Shown here: positions 45,268 to 54,266 of the stretch, in pieces
Layout of the letters: each line of letters begins with the position of its first letter
How positions within the stretch are numbered: the stretch's first letter is position 1
NCBI RefSeq assembly: GCF_025141175.1
Contig: NZ_CP081156.1
Coordinates: 1 to 64,000 of the forward strand
Length of the DNA stretch: 64,000 nucleotides
From: Jannaschia sp. M317
GTDB lineage: Bacteria > Pseudomonadota > Alphaproteobacteria > Rhodobacterales > Rhodobacteraceae
Direction of reading: 5' to 3'
The notes under the pieces: model-generated
The model's database searches: none
What the model was told of the DNA's origin: nothing
What the model saw: only the letters and a program-made list of their open reading frames with translations
Made by a program: the position numbers and the translations under genes

Positions 45268-48210
45268 ATGTCGCCAGACCAAACAGAAGATCAATCGCAT
45301 CTGCCGAAGCCACAAGATCCCGATCTCTCGACCCCTTTGTCCAACAAGGCCCTGTTCTGGCCCGCGCGCTACCTGGCCCCGGACCCGGTGCTGCACCACG
45401 TGCCGTTGCTGTTCTGGCTGTTCGACGTGATGCGTCCCAGCAGTTTCCTGACCCTGGGCAACCCCAGCGGTGTCGTGCATTTCGCGGCCTGTCAGGCGGC
45501 CGATCGGCTGGATTGTGACACCCAGTGCGAAGCGTTCTGCCCCTGGCCCGACAACACGGTGCCCGAGACGTTGACGCAATACGCAGAGACCCACTTCGAG
45601 GATCTGTCGCGTCTGCAGGCGCATTCGCTCAAGCGGGCCCCCCGGCGGATTGCCAACCGGTCGGTCGACATCCTGTTCATCGATATCGCCGTCACCCCCG
45701 ATCTGGGCGAGGCGCTGCGCAAGAAATGGCTGCCCAAGCTGTCGGACCGCGGGGTCGTGATTCTGCACGGCCTGGAGACGCAGCTGGCAGAAGACGCCGG
45801 CGAAGACCTGCTCGATCACGTTCGTGACCTGGGCCCCGGTTTTGAACTAATGGCGGGATCCGGGCTGCATCTGGTGGGCGTGGGCAACCAGATTCCCGAC
45901 CGGCTTCGGCTGCTGCTGGATCAACCCACCGGGGGCCAGGGCCGCCGCGATGCGCAGCGGGTGCTCAAACGCCTGGGCCGGTTGCATCACCTGGAGGCGG
46001 AGCGCGCCGAGGGCGCGCGCCTCCGCACCGCCCTGAAGGAAGCCGAAACCCAGCTGCGCGATCGCACCCAGGCACATGATACCCTGGCCGAAAAGCACAA
46101 GGACCTGATTGCGCGATACGATGTGCGCAACACCATGCTGGCCACCACCCAGAGCAAACTGTTCGACGTGGAACGCGCCACCCGCGCCGAGGCCGCGCAG
46201 ATCCCCGATCTCGAACGCGATCTCGACGAGGCCCGAAAGGCCTGGACTGCCGCAAACCAGGAGCTGGAGGCGCTGCGGGACGCGCGCGCGACCCTCGGCA
46301 AGGACCACACCGCCCTGAAGACAGCGCATGAGGAGCTCAAGGGCACGCTCGACGCGTTGCAGCAGACAAAGGCGGATCTCGCCAAGAAGGTGGCCGCCCT
46401 CGAGAAGGCCGAGCAGGACCGGCGCAAGGCGTTGACGGAGCAGGAAACGGACCTTGCCGCCCTGCGGTCCGCACAGACCGAGACGAGCAGCCACCTGTTG
46501 GAGGCCCAGGGCCTTCTGGCCACCCGTGAGACGGAAATCGCAACCCTGCGAAGCGAGGCCGAAGCCGACCGGACAACGCTGCAGGACCGTCTGAAGGAAC
46601 AGGCCGAGGCGCTTGCCCGCACCAAGGAAAAGGCCGAACAACACCTGGCCGGGCTGGAGAACCGCAAGAGCGAAGTCGTCACTCTGAAGGATCAGATCGG
46701 CAAACTGACCGAAATGAACGAGGCCGCAACCCAACGTATCGCCGCGCTGGAGGCCGATCTGGCCAAACGGCAGGAGGCCGGCGACACCCAGGCCCAGGAC
46801 CGCGCCGCCGAGCTGGAGGCCCGCAACACCGATCTGGCCCGCCTGACCGAACAGCTCAAGGCCGAGACCACCGCCCGCGAAGCCGCCGAGGCCCAGGCCC
46901 AGGACCGCGCCACCGAGCTGGAGGCCCGCAACACCGATCTGGCCCACCTGACCGAACGGTTCGAGATCGAGACCACCGCCCGCGAAGCCGCCGAGGCCCA
47001 GGCCCAGGACCGCGCCACCGAGTTGGAAGCCCGCAACACCGATCTGGCCCGCCTGACCGAACGGTTCGAGATCGAGACCACCGCCCGCGAAGCCGCCGAG
47101 GCCCAGGTCCAGGACCGCGCCGCCGAGTTGGAAGCCCGCAACACCGATCTGGCCCGCCTGACCGAACGGTTCGAGACCGAGACCACCGCCAGAGAGACCG
47201 CCGAGGCCCAGGTCCAGGACCGCGCCGCCGAGTTGGAAGCCCGCAACACCGATCTGGCCCGCCTGACCGAACGGTTCGAGACCGAGACCACCGCCAGAGA
47301 GACCGCCGAGGCCCAGGTCCAGGACCGCGCCGCCGAGTTGGAAGCCCGCAACACCGATCTGGCCCGCCTGACCCGACGGCTGGAGACCGAGACCACCGCC
47401 AGAGAGACCGCCGAGACTGGTCTGGCCGCGCGGTTCGAGGAAATCGCGCGTCTCATTCAACGGCTGGAGCAGACCGCCAAGACAGAAGCCGCGACCCTCC
47501 GGGAAGTGGAAGCCCGCGACGGCGACATCGCACGTCTGTCCAAACGGCTGGCAGAGGCGCAGGAAGAGCAGACCAGACGCGAAGACGCCCATGCCAAGAG
47601 CTTCGCCGCCGCGGATGTCCGCCGGATAGAGCTGTCACAGGCGCTCGAAGAGGCCGACCGCAAGCGGAAGACCCTGGAAAAACGACTGGAATCGCAGGAT
47701 CGCCAGGCGGCGGACGACAAGGCCTCCCATGCGGCCAAGATCGCCGCGCTGCGCGATGCGACGGCCCGGCAGCTGCACGAATTGGACACTCGCTTCACCG
47801 CGACCCAGGATACGCGTTTCATGGAAATCGCTCAGATGACCCGCTGGCTGGAAGCGACCCGCCAAGAGTTGGAGCGCAGCCGCAGCGATCACGAGACCGC
47901 CCGGCAATCGGCAGACCGTCTTTCGAAGTTGGTCACGGAATTCCGGGAGATGCAGACCACCCTGTCGGGCGGCATTCGCCAGCGTCAGGGGCAACTCGAC
48001 GCACAATCCGCACAACTCGACGCACAATCGGCACACCTTGATGCGCTGTCCTCACAACTGGCGGAACGCGAGGACACCATCGCCGGGCTGACGCGGGACA
48101 ACGGCACATTGGCCAATCAGATCGACGCGATGCTCAACAGCAATTCCTGGCGCATCACCGAACCGGTCCGCAAACTGGTGTCGAGCGCGCGCCGTCGCGG
48201 CGGGTCCTGA
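45268..48210 (+). CDS. Methyltransferase-like protein with very long coiled coil (possible length ruler)
   Basis: 980 residues from ATG 45268, with AAGGA upstream. Residues about 55-220 resemble a class I methyltransferase with a degenerate glycine loop (FLTLGNPSG) but a good VDILFIDIAVTPDLG and LPKLSDRGVVILHGL. Residues about 240-930 are almost continuous coiled coil. This includes six 35-residue units (DRAAELEARNTDLARLTERF...) at about 512-716 and a QLDAQSA heptad repeat near 910. The end, MLNSNSWRITEPVRKL, is a motif common at the C-termini of surface-glycan enzymes. In E. coli O9a, WbdD joins a methyltransferase/kinase to a coiled coil that sets polymer length for an ABC exporter. The exporter here is adjacent, so a similar role is proposed, though no kinase domain is present. 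Confidence 0.72.
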   Translation: MSPDQTEDQSHLPKPQDPDLSTPLSNKALFWPARYLAPDPVLHHVPLLFWLFDVMRPSSFLTLGNPSGVVHFAACQAADRLDCDTQCEAFCPWPDNTVPETLTQYAETHFEDLSRLQAHSLKRAPRRIANRSVDILFIDIAVTPDLGEALRKKWLPKLSDRGVVILHGLETQLAEDAGEDLLDHVRDLGPGFELMAGSGLHLVGVGNQIPDRLRLLLDQPTGGQGRRDAQRVLKRLGRLHHLEAERAEGARLRTALKEAETQLRDRTQAHDTLAEKHKDLIARYDVRNTMLATTQSKLFDVERATRAEAAQIPDLERDLDEARKAWTAANQELEALRDARATLGKDHTALKTAHEELKGTLDALQQTKADLAKKVAALEKAEQDRRKALTEQETDLAALRSAQTETSSHLLEAQGLLATRETEIATLRSEAEADRTTLQDRLKEQAEALARTKEKAEQHLAGLENRKSEVVTLKDQIGKLTEMNEAATQRIAALEADLAKRQEAGDTQAQDRAAELEARNTDLARLTEQLKAETTAREAAEAQAQDRATELEARNTDLAHLTERFEIETTAREAAEAQAQDRATELEARNTDLARLTERFEIETTAREAAEAQVQDRAAELEARNTDLARLTERFETETTARETAEAQVQDRAAELEARNTDLARLTERFETETTARETAEAQVQDRAAELEARNTDLARLTRRLETETTARETAETGLAARFEEIARLIQRLEQTAKTEAATLREVEARDGDIARLSKRLAEAQEEQTRREDAHAKSFAAADVRRIELSQALEEADRKRKTLEKRLESQDRQAADDKASHAAKIAALRDATARQLHELDTRFTATQDTRFMEIAQMTRWLEATRQELERSRSDHETARQSADRLSKLVTEFREMQTTLSGGIRQRQGQLDAQSAQLDAQSAHLDALSSQLAEREDTIAGLTRDNGTLANQIDAMLNSNSWRITEPVRKLVSSARRRGGS
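46801..47415 (+). repeat. In-frame tandem array, six 105-bp units
   Basis: Units begin at 46801, 46906, 47011, 47116, 47221 and 47326; the last is slightly short. Each starts CGCGCC(G/A)CCGAG and encodes 35 residues, exactly five heptads. Units four and five are identical over all 105 bp, so the array has changed recently. A separate 21-bp heptad repeat lies at about 47994-48056. Confidence 0.92.
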
Positions 48211-48221
48211 GACCCCGCCGC
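48197..48221. terminator. Hairpin between convergent genes
   Basis: GCGGCGGGTC and GACCCCGCCGC surround CTGA, with one bulged C. The hairpin overlaps the TGA of the coiled-coil gene and lies 17 bp from the stop of ugd on the other strand. It could serve both directions. Confidence 0.45.
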
Positions 48222-48237
48222 AACGGCCCCGCCGGGA

Positions 48238-49404
48238 TCAGTTGTTGCCGAACAGATCGCGGGTAAAGATCTTTTCGACCACGTCGGCGATCTCGTCGGT
48301 CTGGCGGTTGGCGACGATGATGTCGCAATCGCGCTTGAACTTGGCCAGGTCGCGCTCATTGCGGGACCCGAAAAAGCTCTCGTCGGCCAGGGCCGGCTCA
48401 TAGACCACGACCTCGATGCCCTTGGCCTTGATCCGCTTCATCACGCCCTGCACCGAACTGTCGCGGAAGTTGTCGCTGTCGGCCTTCATCACCAGGCGGT
48501 AGATGCCCACGGTCTTGGGTTTTTGCGCGATGATCCGGTCGGCCAGGAAATCCTTGCGGGTCTGGTTGGCGTCGACGATGGCGCGGATCATGTTCTGCGG
48601 CACTTCGCGGTAATTCGCCAACAGCTGCTTGCTGTCCTTGGGCAGGCAGTAGCCACCATAGCCGAAGGACGGGTTGTTGTAATGGGTCCCGACCCGCGGA
48701 TCGAGGCCCACGCCCTCGATGATCTGGCGGCTGTCGAGCCCGTGCATCAGCGCATAGCTGTCGAGTTCGTTGAAATAGGCCACCCGCATGGCGAGGTAGG
48801 TATTCGCGAACAGCTTGATCGCCTCGGCCTCGTCGCTGTCGGTCAAAAGAACCGGCACGTCTTCCTTGATGGCTGCCGTCTTCAGCAGGTCGGCAAAGAC
48901 CCGTGCCCGTTCGGACCGTTCGCCCACGACGATCCGGCTGGGATGCAGGTTGTCATGGAGCGCCTGACCCTCGCGCAGGAACTCGGGCGAGAACATGATC
49001 TGCGTGTTGCCCGTCCGCTCGATCAGGGCCCGGGTATAGCCCACGGGGATGGTCGACTTGATGACCATGACCGCGTCCGGGTTGATCCGCGTGACCTGCT
49101 CGATCACGGCCTCGATCGAGGTCGTGTTGAAGGCGTTGGTTTCGGGATCATAATTGGTCGGCGTGGCGATGACCACGAATTCGGCGTCGGCATAGGCCTC
49201 GACCGGATCCATCGTGGCCGTCAGCGACAGCTCGTCGCCCGCCAGGAACCGTTCGCAGGCGTCGTCCACGATCGGAGAGATGCCGTTGGACACCATCTTG
49301 ATCTTTTCGGGGACGACATCGACTGCGGTGACGTCGTGCTGGCGGGCAAGCAGAATGGCGTTGGAAAGGCCGACATATCCCAGTCCGGCAACAGCAATCT
49401 TCAT
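48238..49404 (-). CDS. ugd: UDP-glucose 6-dehydrogenase
   Basis: 388 residues, the short enterobacterial Ugd form. Rossmann start [20 protein letters not shown]; then [72 protein letters not shown] and the catalytic Cys in [19 protein letters not shown]. It oxidises UDP-glucose to UDP-glucuronate with two NAD+, a donor for acidic capsule sugars. It follows the rml operon on the same strand, 126 bp after rmlA. It is distinct from algD at 25199, which ends EGICW and follows the GDP-mannose branch. Confidence 0.92.
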   Translation of the reverse strand: MKIAVAGLGYVGLSNAILLARQHDVTAVDVVPEKIKMVSNGISPIVDDACERFLAGDELSLTATMDPVEAYADAEFVVIATPTNYDPETNAFNTTSIEAVIEQVTRINPDAVMVIKSTIPVGYTRALIERTGNTQIMFSPEFLREGQALHDNLHPSRIVVGERSERARVFADLLKTAAIKEDVPVLLTDSDEAEAIKLFANTYLAMRVAYFNELDSYALMHGLDSRQIIEGVGLDPRVGTHYNNPSFGYGGYCLPKDSKQLLANYREVPQNMIRAIVDANQTRKDFLADRIIAQKPKTVGIYRLVMKADSDNFRDSSVQGVMKRIKAKGIEVVVYEPALADESFFGSRNERDLAKFKRDCDIIVANRQTDEIADVVEKIFTRDLFGNN

Positions 49405-49530
49405 TTTATGGCTCTCTTCCTGGGCGGCCTTGGATCAAAATATTCCCCGCCTGTACTGTCAAACGAGGGTGGAATGAACCCCGCCGACCCGGTCCGGCGA
49501 TATGACGCCGCCCAGCCGCCGGGGTCTGGA

Positions 49531-50406
49531 TCATTCGCCTTCGAGCGCGCTCAGATAGCGGCCGTAATCGTTCTTGCGGAACGTCTCGGCCCGCGTCCGC
49601 AGTCCGGCCTTGTCGATCCACCCCTTGTTGTAGGCGATCTCGTCGGGGGACCCGGTCTGCAGGCCCTGGCGTTTTTCCAGGGTGCGCACGAAGTTGCCCG
49701 CATCCAGCAGGCTGCCGTGGGTGCCGGTGTCGAGCCAGGCATAGCCCCGCCCCATGCGTTCCACCGACAAGAGCCCCTCGCCCAGATACATCTCCAGCAG
49801 GGTCGTGATTTCCAGCTCGCCGCGGGGGCTTGGCTGGACCTCGCGGGCGCGGCGGGGCGCGTCGCCGTCCAGAAAATACAATCCCGTCACCGCGAAATTC
49901 GATGGCGGCACCTCGGGCTTTTCGATGATCTCGCTGGCGCGGCCCTCGGCGTCGAAGGCCACCACGCCATACCGTTCGGGATCGGCCACGCGGTAGCCGA
50001 AGACGGTGCCGCCCGACTGCTTGGCATCGGCGCGGGCCAGCATTTCGGGCAGGCCGTGACCAAAGAAGATGTTGTCGCCCAGCACCAGCGCCGAAGGCGC
50101 GCCGTCCAGGAAATCCTCGGCCAGGATATAGGCCTGGGCCAGACCGTCGGGGCTGGGCTGTTCGATATAGGTGAAAGCCATGCCCCACTGCGATCCGTCG
50201 CCCAGGGTGCGCTTGAACTGATCGGCGTCCTGGGGCGTGGTGATGATCGCCACCTCGCGGATGCCGCCCAGCATCAGCACGCTGATCGGGTAGTAGATCA
50301 TCGGCTTGTCGTAGACCGGCAGCAGCTGTTTCGACACGCCGATGGTGATCGGATAGAGCCGCGTGCCGGAGCCGCCGGCCAGGATGATGCCCTTGCGATT
50401 GGTCAT
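49531..50406 (-). CDS. rmlA: Glucose-1-phosphate thymidylyltransferase
   Basis: 291 residues from ATG 50406; the longer frame from 50493 is read-through into the neighbour. KGIILAGGSGTRLYPIT is the nucleotide-binding signature, followed by SKQLLPVYDKPMIYYP, YIEQPSPDGLAQAYILAEDF, LGDNIFFGHGL, VIEKPEVPPSNFAVTGLYF-type segments and WLDTGTHGSLLDA. It makes dTDP-glucose from dTTP and glucose-1-phosphate, the first step to dTDP-rhamnose and to the WecE substrate. It is the last of the rmlC-B-D-A order, 22 bp after rmlD. Confidence 0.95.
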   Translation of the reverse strand: MTNRKGIILAGGSGTRLYPITIGVSKQLLPVYDKPMIYYPISVLMLGGIREVAIITTPQDADQFKRTLGDGSQWGMAFTYIEQPSPDGLAQAYILAEDFLDGAPSALVLGDNIFFGHGLPEMLARADAKQSGGTVFGYRVADPERYGVVAFDAEGRASEIIEKPEVPPSNFAVTGLYFLDGDAPRRAREVQPSPRGELEITTLLEMYLGEGLLSVERMGRGYAWLDTGTHGSLLDAGNFVRTLEKRQGLQTGSPDEIAYNKGWIDKAGLRTRAETFRKNDYGRYLSALEGE

Positions 50407-50428
50407 GGGAAATATCTCCGAAGGAAAG

Positions 50429-51274
50429 TCAGGGGCCCAGCTGGGCCAACACGGCGTCGAGGCCAGCGCGCCAGTCGGGCGCCTCGATGCCAAAATCGCG
50501 CCGAAGCGTGGCGCCGTCCATCCGCGAGTTCAGCGGCCGCGCGGCGGGGGTGGGATAGTCGGAACTGGGAATGCCGGTAACGGTCACGGCCCGGCCCGCG
50601 CGCCGGAACGTTTCGCGCGCGAAACCGGCCCAGCTGACGGCGGGGGCGCCGCCGTAATGATAGGTACCGCCCCCCTGCCCCGCCTGCATCCGCGCGGCCA
50701 TGGTCAGCAGGGTCGCGGCGATATCGGCGGCGGGCGTGGGCCCCCCCACCTGATCGTCGACCACGTTCAGGGCGTCGCGGGTTTCCGACAGGCGCAGCAT
50801 GGTCTTCACGAAGTTGGCTCCGTGGGCCGAGAACACCCAGGAAGTGCGCAGGATCGCGGCGCGCCCTCCGGCGGCGCGCACGCCCTCCTCGCCCGCCAGC
50901 TTGGTGCGGCCATAGGCCCCCAGGGGGGCGGGCCGGTCATCCACCTGCCAGGGGGCCGTGCCCGAGCCGTCGAAGACGTAGTCGGTGGACACATGCAGGA
51001 AGGGCACGTCCAGGTCGGCACAGGCGCGGGCCATGGCGGCGGGGGCCGCGCCGTTGACCGCCAGGGCCGTGGCCTCATCCTCCTCGGCGCGGTCGACGGC
51101 CGTGTAGGCAGCGGCGTTGATAACGGCGGTGGGCCTGTGCGCGGCCACGGCGGCGGCGCAGGCGGCGGGGTCGGTCAGGTCGGCCTCGGCCCGCGACAGA
51201 AAGGTCGCCTCGGGGGCCTGACGGCGCAACTCGGTGGCGACCTGGCCGTTATGTCCGAAGACGAGCAGGCTCAT
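50429..51274 (-). CDS. rmlD: dTDP-4-dehydrorhamnose reductase
   Basis: 281 residues from ATG 51274, which overlaps the rmlB stop (ATGA). [19 protein letters not shown] is the NADPH-binding start; [29 protein letters not shown], the catalytic [25 protein letters not shown] and the C-terminal RPLNSRMDG are diagnostic. It reduces dTDP-4-keto-L-rhamnose to dTDP-L-rhamnose. A perfect 16-bp palindrome matching one in parB lies inside the gene at 50610-50625. Confidence 0.94.
   Translation of the reverse strand: MSLLVFGHNGQVATELRRQAPEATFLSRAEADLTDPAACAAAVAAHRPTAVINAAAYTAVDRAEEDEATALAVNGAAPAAMARACADLDVPFLHVSTDYVFDGSGTAPWQVDDRPAPLGAYGRTKLAGEEGVRAAGGRAAILRTSWVFSAHGANFVKTMLRLSETRDALNVVDDQVGGPTPAADIAATLLTMAARMQAGQGGGTYHYGGAPAVSWAGFARETFRRAGRAVTVTGIPSSDYPTPAARPLNSRMDGATLRRDFGIEAPDWRAGLDAVLAQLGP
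50610..50625. other. parS-like palindrome inside rmlD
   Basis: GTTTCGCGCGCGAAAC, a perfect palindrome identical to the copy in parB (57815-57830). It has the half-sites of the alphaproteobacterial parS core (GTTTCACGTGAAAC) with a CGCGCG centre. It lies about 7.2 kb from the par genes. Confidence 0.5.
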
Positions 51275-52320
51275 GCCTTCGTGCCGAGCCGTTCGCCCAC
51301 CCCGTCGCGCGCCTGTAGCGCCTGCCACCAGTCGCTGTTGTCCAGATACCAGTCCACGGTCCGCTCCAGCCCCTCTTCGACGGTGACCGAGGGTTTCCAC
51401 CCCAGTTCCGCCTGAATGCGGGTGGCGTCGATGGCATAGCGCGCATCGTGGCCGGGCCGATCGGTCACATAGGTGATCTGATCGGCATAGCTACCCTCGT
51501 TCTTGGGCCGTTTCTGGTCGAGAATGGCGCAAAGCGCCTGCACCAGTTCCAGGTTGGTCCGCTCGTTGTCGCCGCCGATGTTGTAGCTGCGGCCCAGCTC
51601 GCCCTGCGTCAGCGCGATCAACAGCGCGACGGCGTGATCCTCGACGTAAAGCCAGTCGCGCACGTTGGACCCGTCGCCGTAGATCGGCAGATCCTTGCCG
51701 GCCAGCGCGTTCAGGATGATCACCGGCACCAGCTTTTCGGGGAAGTGGAACGGCCCGTAGTTGTTGGAGCAATTGGTCAGCACCACCGGCAACCCGTAGG
51801 TTTCGGACCAAGCGCGGACCAGGTGGTCCGACGACGCCTTGGATGCAGAATAGGGCGAGCGCGGATCGTAGGGCGTGTCCTCGGTGAATTTCACCGACTT
51901 GTCGGCGGGCAGGCTCCCGAAGACCTCATCGGTGGAGATATGGTGGAAGCGGAAGCTGTCGGGCTTGCCCTGCGCGGTCCAGTAGGCGCGCGCGGCTTCC
52001 AGCATGTTGTAGGTGCCGGTGATGTTGGTCTCGATGAAATCGCCCGGCCCGTCGATGGACCGGTCGACATGGCTCTCGGCGGCCAGGTGCATGACGGCAT
52101 CGGGCTTGTGCGCGGCAAACACCGCGTCCAGCGCGGCGCGGTCGCGGATGTCGGCCTGCACAAAGGCATAGTCCGGGCTGTCTGCTACGCTGGCCACGTT
52201 GTCGAGGCAGGCCGCATAGGTCAGCGCGTCCAGGTTCACGACCTGGTGGCCTTGGGCAATGGCGTGGCGGACGACCGCCGAGCCGATGAAGCCGGCCCCG
52301 CCGGTGATGAGGATCTTCAT
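51271..52320 (-). CDS. rmlB: dTDP-glucose 4,6-dehydratase
   Basis: 349 residues. [45 protein letters not shown] with the catalytic Thr-Asp-Glu; [15 protein letters not shown] with Tyr and Lys; [17 protein letters not shown]; and [10 protein letters not shown]. All are classic RmlB motifs. It converts dTDP-glucose to dTDP-4-keto-6-deoxyglucose, the branch point between rhamnose (RmlC/D) and the WecE amino sugar. It overlaps rmlC upstream and rmlD downstream by four bases each, so the operon is translationally coupled. Confidence 0.96.
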   Translation of the reverse strand: MKILITGGAGFIGSAVVRHAIAQGHQVVNLDALTYAACLDNVASVADSPDYAFVQADIRDRAALDAVFAAHKPDAVMHLAAESHVDRSIDGPGDFIETNITGTYNMLEAARAYWTAQGKPDSFRFHHISTDEVFGSLPADKSVKFTEDTPYDPRSPYSASKASSDHLVRAWSETYGLPVVLTNCSNNYGPFHFPEKLVPVIILNALAGKDLPIYGDGSNVRDWLYVEDHAVALLIALTQGELGRSYNIGGDNERTNLELVQALCAILDQKRPKNEGSYADQITYVTDRPGHDARYAIDATRIQAELGWKPSVTVEEGLERTVDWYLDNSDWWQALQARDGVGERLGTKA

Positions 52321-52880
52321 GTCTTTTGTCCTTCCCAGGTGAAGGGGCTGTCGAACTCGGCAAGGGCGGGGGCCGCAGCGTCCTTGGAGGACAGCAGCGG
52401 ATCACCCACGATCCCCCAGTCGACACCGCAGCTGTCCCAGCGAACGGCCCCGTCGCAATCGGGCGCATAGACGTCCGAGCATTTGTAGATGATTTCGGTG
52501 TCCGGCTCACGGGTGACGAAGCCGTGCAGGAACCCGGCCGGGATGAACAACTGTCGACCGTTCTCGAACGACAGCTCGTAGCCGGTCCATTGCCCATAGG
52601 TCGGTGAGCCGCGGCGGATGTCGACGGCCACGTCGAACAGGCACCCGCGTCCACAGCGCACCAGCTTGGCCTGGGCATGGGGCGGTGCCTGGAAATGCAG
52701 ACCACGCACCGTGCCCACGCGCCCCGACAGGGAATGGTTGTCTTGGACGAAGTCGATGTCGATGCCCTGGGCGGCCAGCTTTGGCCGGCTCCAGCTTTCC
52801 GAAAAGAAGCCCCGATCATCACCGAAACGGGGCGGCTCGATCAGTTTCACGCCCGGCAGGGCGGTGTCGGTAATCTTCAT
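52317..52880 (-). CDS. rmlC: dTDP-4-dehydrorhamnose 3,5-epimerase
   Basis: 187 residues of cupin fold. Motifs: [40 protein letters not shown] with the catalytic His, [30 protein letters not shown] and [18 protein letters not shown]. It epimerises C3 and C5 of dTDP-4-keto-6-deoxyglucose. It is the first gene of rmlCBDA. The 88-bp gap upstream is too short to judge a promoter, so transcription may come from the DUF2793 gene or further up. Confidence 0.95.
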   Translation of the reverse strand: MKITDTALPGVKLIEPPRFGDDRGFFSESWSRPKLAAQGIDIDFVQDNHSLSGRVGTVRGLHFQAPPHAQAKLVRCGRGCLFDVAVDIRRGSPTYGQWTGYELSFENGRQLFIPAGFLHGFVTREPDTEIIYKCSDVYAPDCDGAVRWDSCGVDWGIVGDPLLSSKDAAAPALAEFDSPFTWEGQKT

Positions 52881-52968
52881 GTCGTCGTCAAAACCCCGGA
52901 TTCTCGAATGGCAAGAGGCCTATCTCGGTCGCTCCGGAATGTCAGGTCCCAATCGGCACCCGCAACGA

Positions 52969-53967
52969 TCAGCGCCAGCGGCCGATGGCATGTATATGGA
53001 CCAGGACGTCCGCCGTCCCAGCCGCAGTGCCCAGCCGGTAGGATTGCAGATTGTCGATCCCCGTGGTCGTGACCCCGTCGGCGGTGGCCAGAACCACGCG
53101 CGCGGCCCCCAGCCCTTCATTGCAAACCACCGAAAGGGTCAGGACAGGGGCGCTCAGGAAGGCCACCGGAAACACCACCTGATTGAACGGCGAACGAAAG
53201 GCGTTGTCGACCGACCCGTTGCCGAAGTCCCGGGACGACCCCATGTTCCGCGTCGCCAGGAACTCCAGCCGCCCATCGGGATAACGCAGCGACCGGCCAT
53301 CGGCGGTGACGGTCTCGATCGGGGCTGCGGTGCCGGACGGGAACGCGGTCTCGCCGCTGGCCGCATCGATCGTGATCGCCGTCTGCCAGCTGGCCCCGTC
53401 GGCGCTGACCTTGATGGCGAAATCGTCGTCGCCCGCACAGCCCATCTCGGCGCGGCCCGACCAATTGGTCTGGAACAGCAGGGAATTGGTGTCCGCGGCG
53501 GCGGCCTTGTTGATCTTGACCTGATGGCCCGCGCCATCGTGGGTCAGCAGCGTCGCATCAGAGGCCACGGCCAGGCGGTTGGTGGTGTCGGCGGTGGTGT
53601 TGATGCCCAGAGTATCGGGCTGGGCCGTGGTCTCGGCGGTCCAACCGCTGCCGTCAAAGACCAGCTGCGCGGCTTCGGCCTGGACATGGATGCGCCAGCC
53701 CGGGGTCGGCTGGTAGTAGATCCAGCCATTGCCCGCGAAGCTGGCGATCTGGTTGTCACGGCCGGTCCAAACGTCACTGGCGCCGGGGGCGACCAGATGG
53801 GTGTCGCCCTCGGCGGGGGCTACGGGCGGGGTGGTGCGGTCGCGGTCGGCGGCCACCGGCTGCACCAGCGCATCCAGCGCCTGTACCGCCTCGTTGTGGG
53901 TGACATGCTTCTGGGCCTGGGCGGCCTGAATCAGCGGCAGGGACAGACGGGGTGTGTTTTGCGACAT
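52969..53967 (-). CDS. DUF2793-type protein, prophage/tail-like
   Basis: 332 residues from ATG 53967. The start TPRLSLPLIQAAQAQKHVTH, with NEAVQALDALVQ and WTGRDNQIASFAGNGWIYYQ, is the pattern of DUF2793 proteins, which are frequent in Rhodobacteraceae and often lie near phage-type or surface-polysaccharide genes. The C-terminal half is beta-rich (FPSGTAAPIETV, FLATRNMGSSRDFGNGS). No signal peptide is seen and the function is unknown. It lies between repA and rmlC on the same strand. Confidence 0.75.
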   Translation of the reverse strand: MSQNTPRLSLPLIQAAQAQKHVTHNEAVQALDALVQPVAADRDRTTPPVAPAEGDTHLVAPGASDVWTGRDNQIASFAGNGWIYYQPTPGWRIHVQAEAAQLVFDGSGWTAETTAQPDTLGINTTADTTNRLAVASDATLLTHDGAGHQVKINKAAAADTNSLLFQTNWSGRAEMGCAGDDDFAIKVSADGASWQTAITIDAASGETAFPSGTAAPIETVTADGRSLRYPDGRLEFLATRNMGSSRDFGNGSVDNAFRSPFNQVVFPVAFLSAPVLTLSVVCNEGLGAARVVLATADGVTTTGIDNLQSYRLGTAAGTADVLVHIHAIGRWR

Positions 53968-54266
53968 GGGAGGGCCTCCAGGGTTCGAGGCTGGACCCTC
54001 CGCAGGAGCAGTTAAGGCGCCGTTAACCGCCATGGGGCAGCGGGCGGTGGGGGCTTTCGACGCAGTCGAGACGACGCGCAAAGGGCCGCGCCCGGACCGC
54101 CGGGGCGGTGCCGCCCGGTGGGTCGGCCGCGACCCTCGGAGGCCGGGCATCCAGATGCTCGGATTCAGGCGCGCCCGCCCCGGGGGGGCGGTTCGGTCGC
54201 GGCCCGGTCTGCGACCGGGCAAAGTCCTGTCGGGCCGATCCGGCCCGCGACCGGGCGACGCGCCCC
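53968..54266. other. GC-rich non-coding gap between repA and DUF2793 gene
   Basis: 299 bp, very GC-rich. GCGACCGGGC occurs as a direct repeat at 54211-54220 and 54247-54256, with partial inverted copies. I see no gene and no clear promoter. It could hold the promoter for DUF2793-rmlCBDA or a repA terminator. Confidence 0.4.

Noticed and set aside
46801..47415. Regular repeats that could be mistaken for a CRISPR array
   Set aside because: The units are contiguous without spacers, 105 bp long and in frame within a coiled-coil gene.
25199..49404. algD and ugd as duplicates of one dehydrogenase
   Set aside because: They differ in length and diagnostic motifs: EGICW and FAFGGSCLPKDVRAL versus [16 protein letters not shown].
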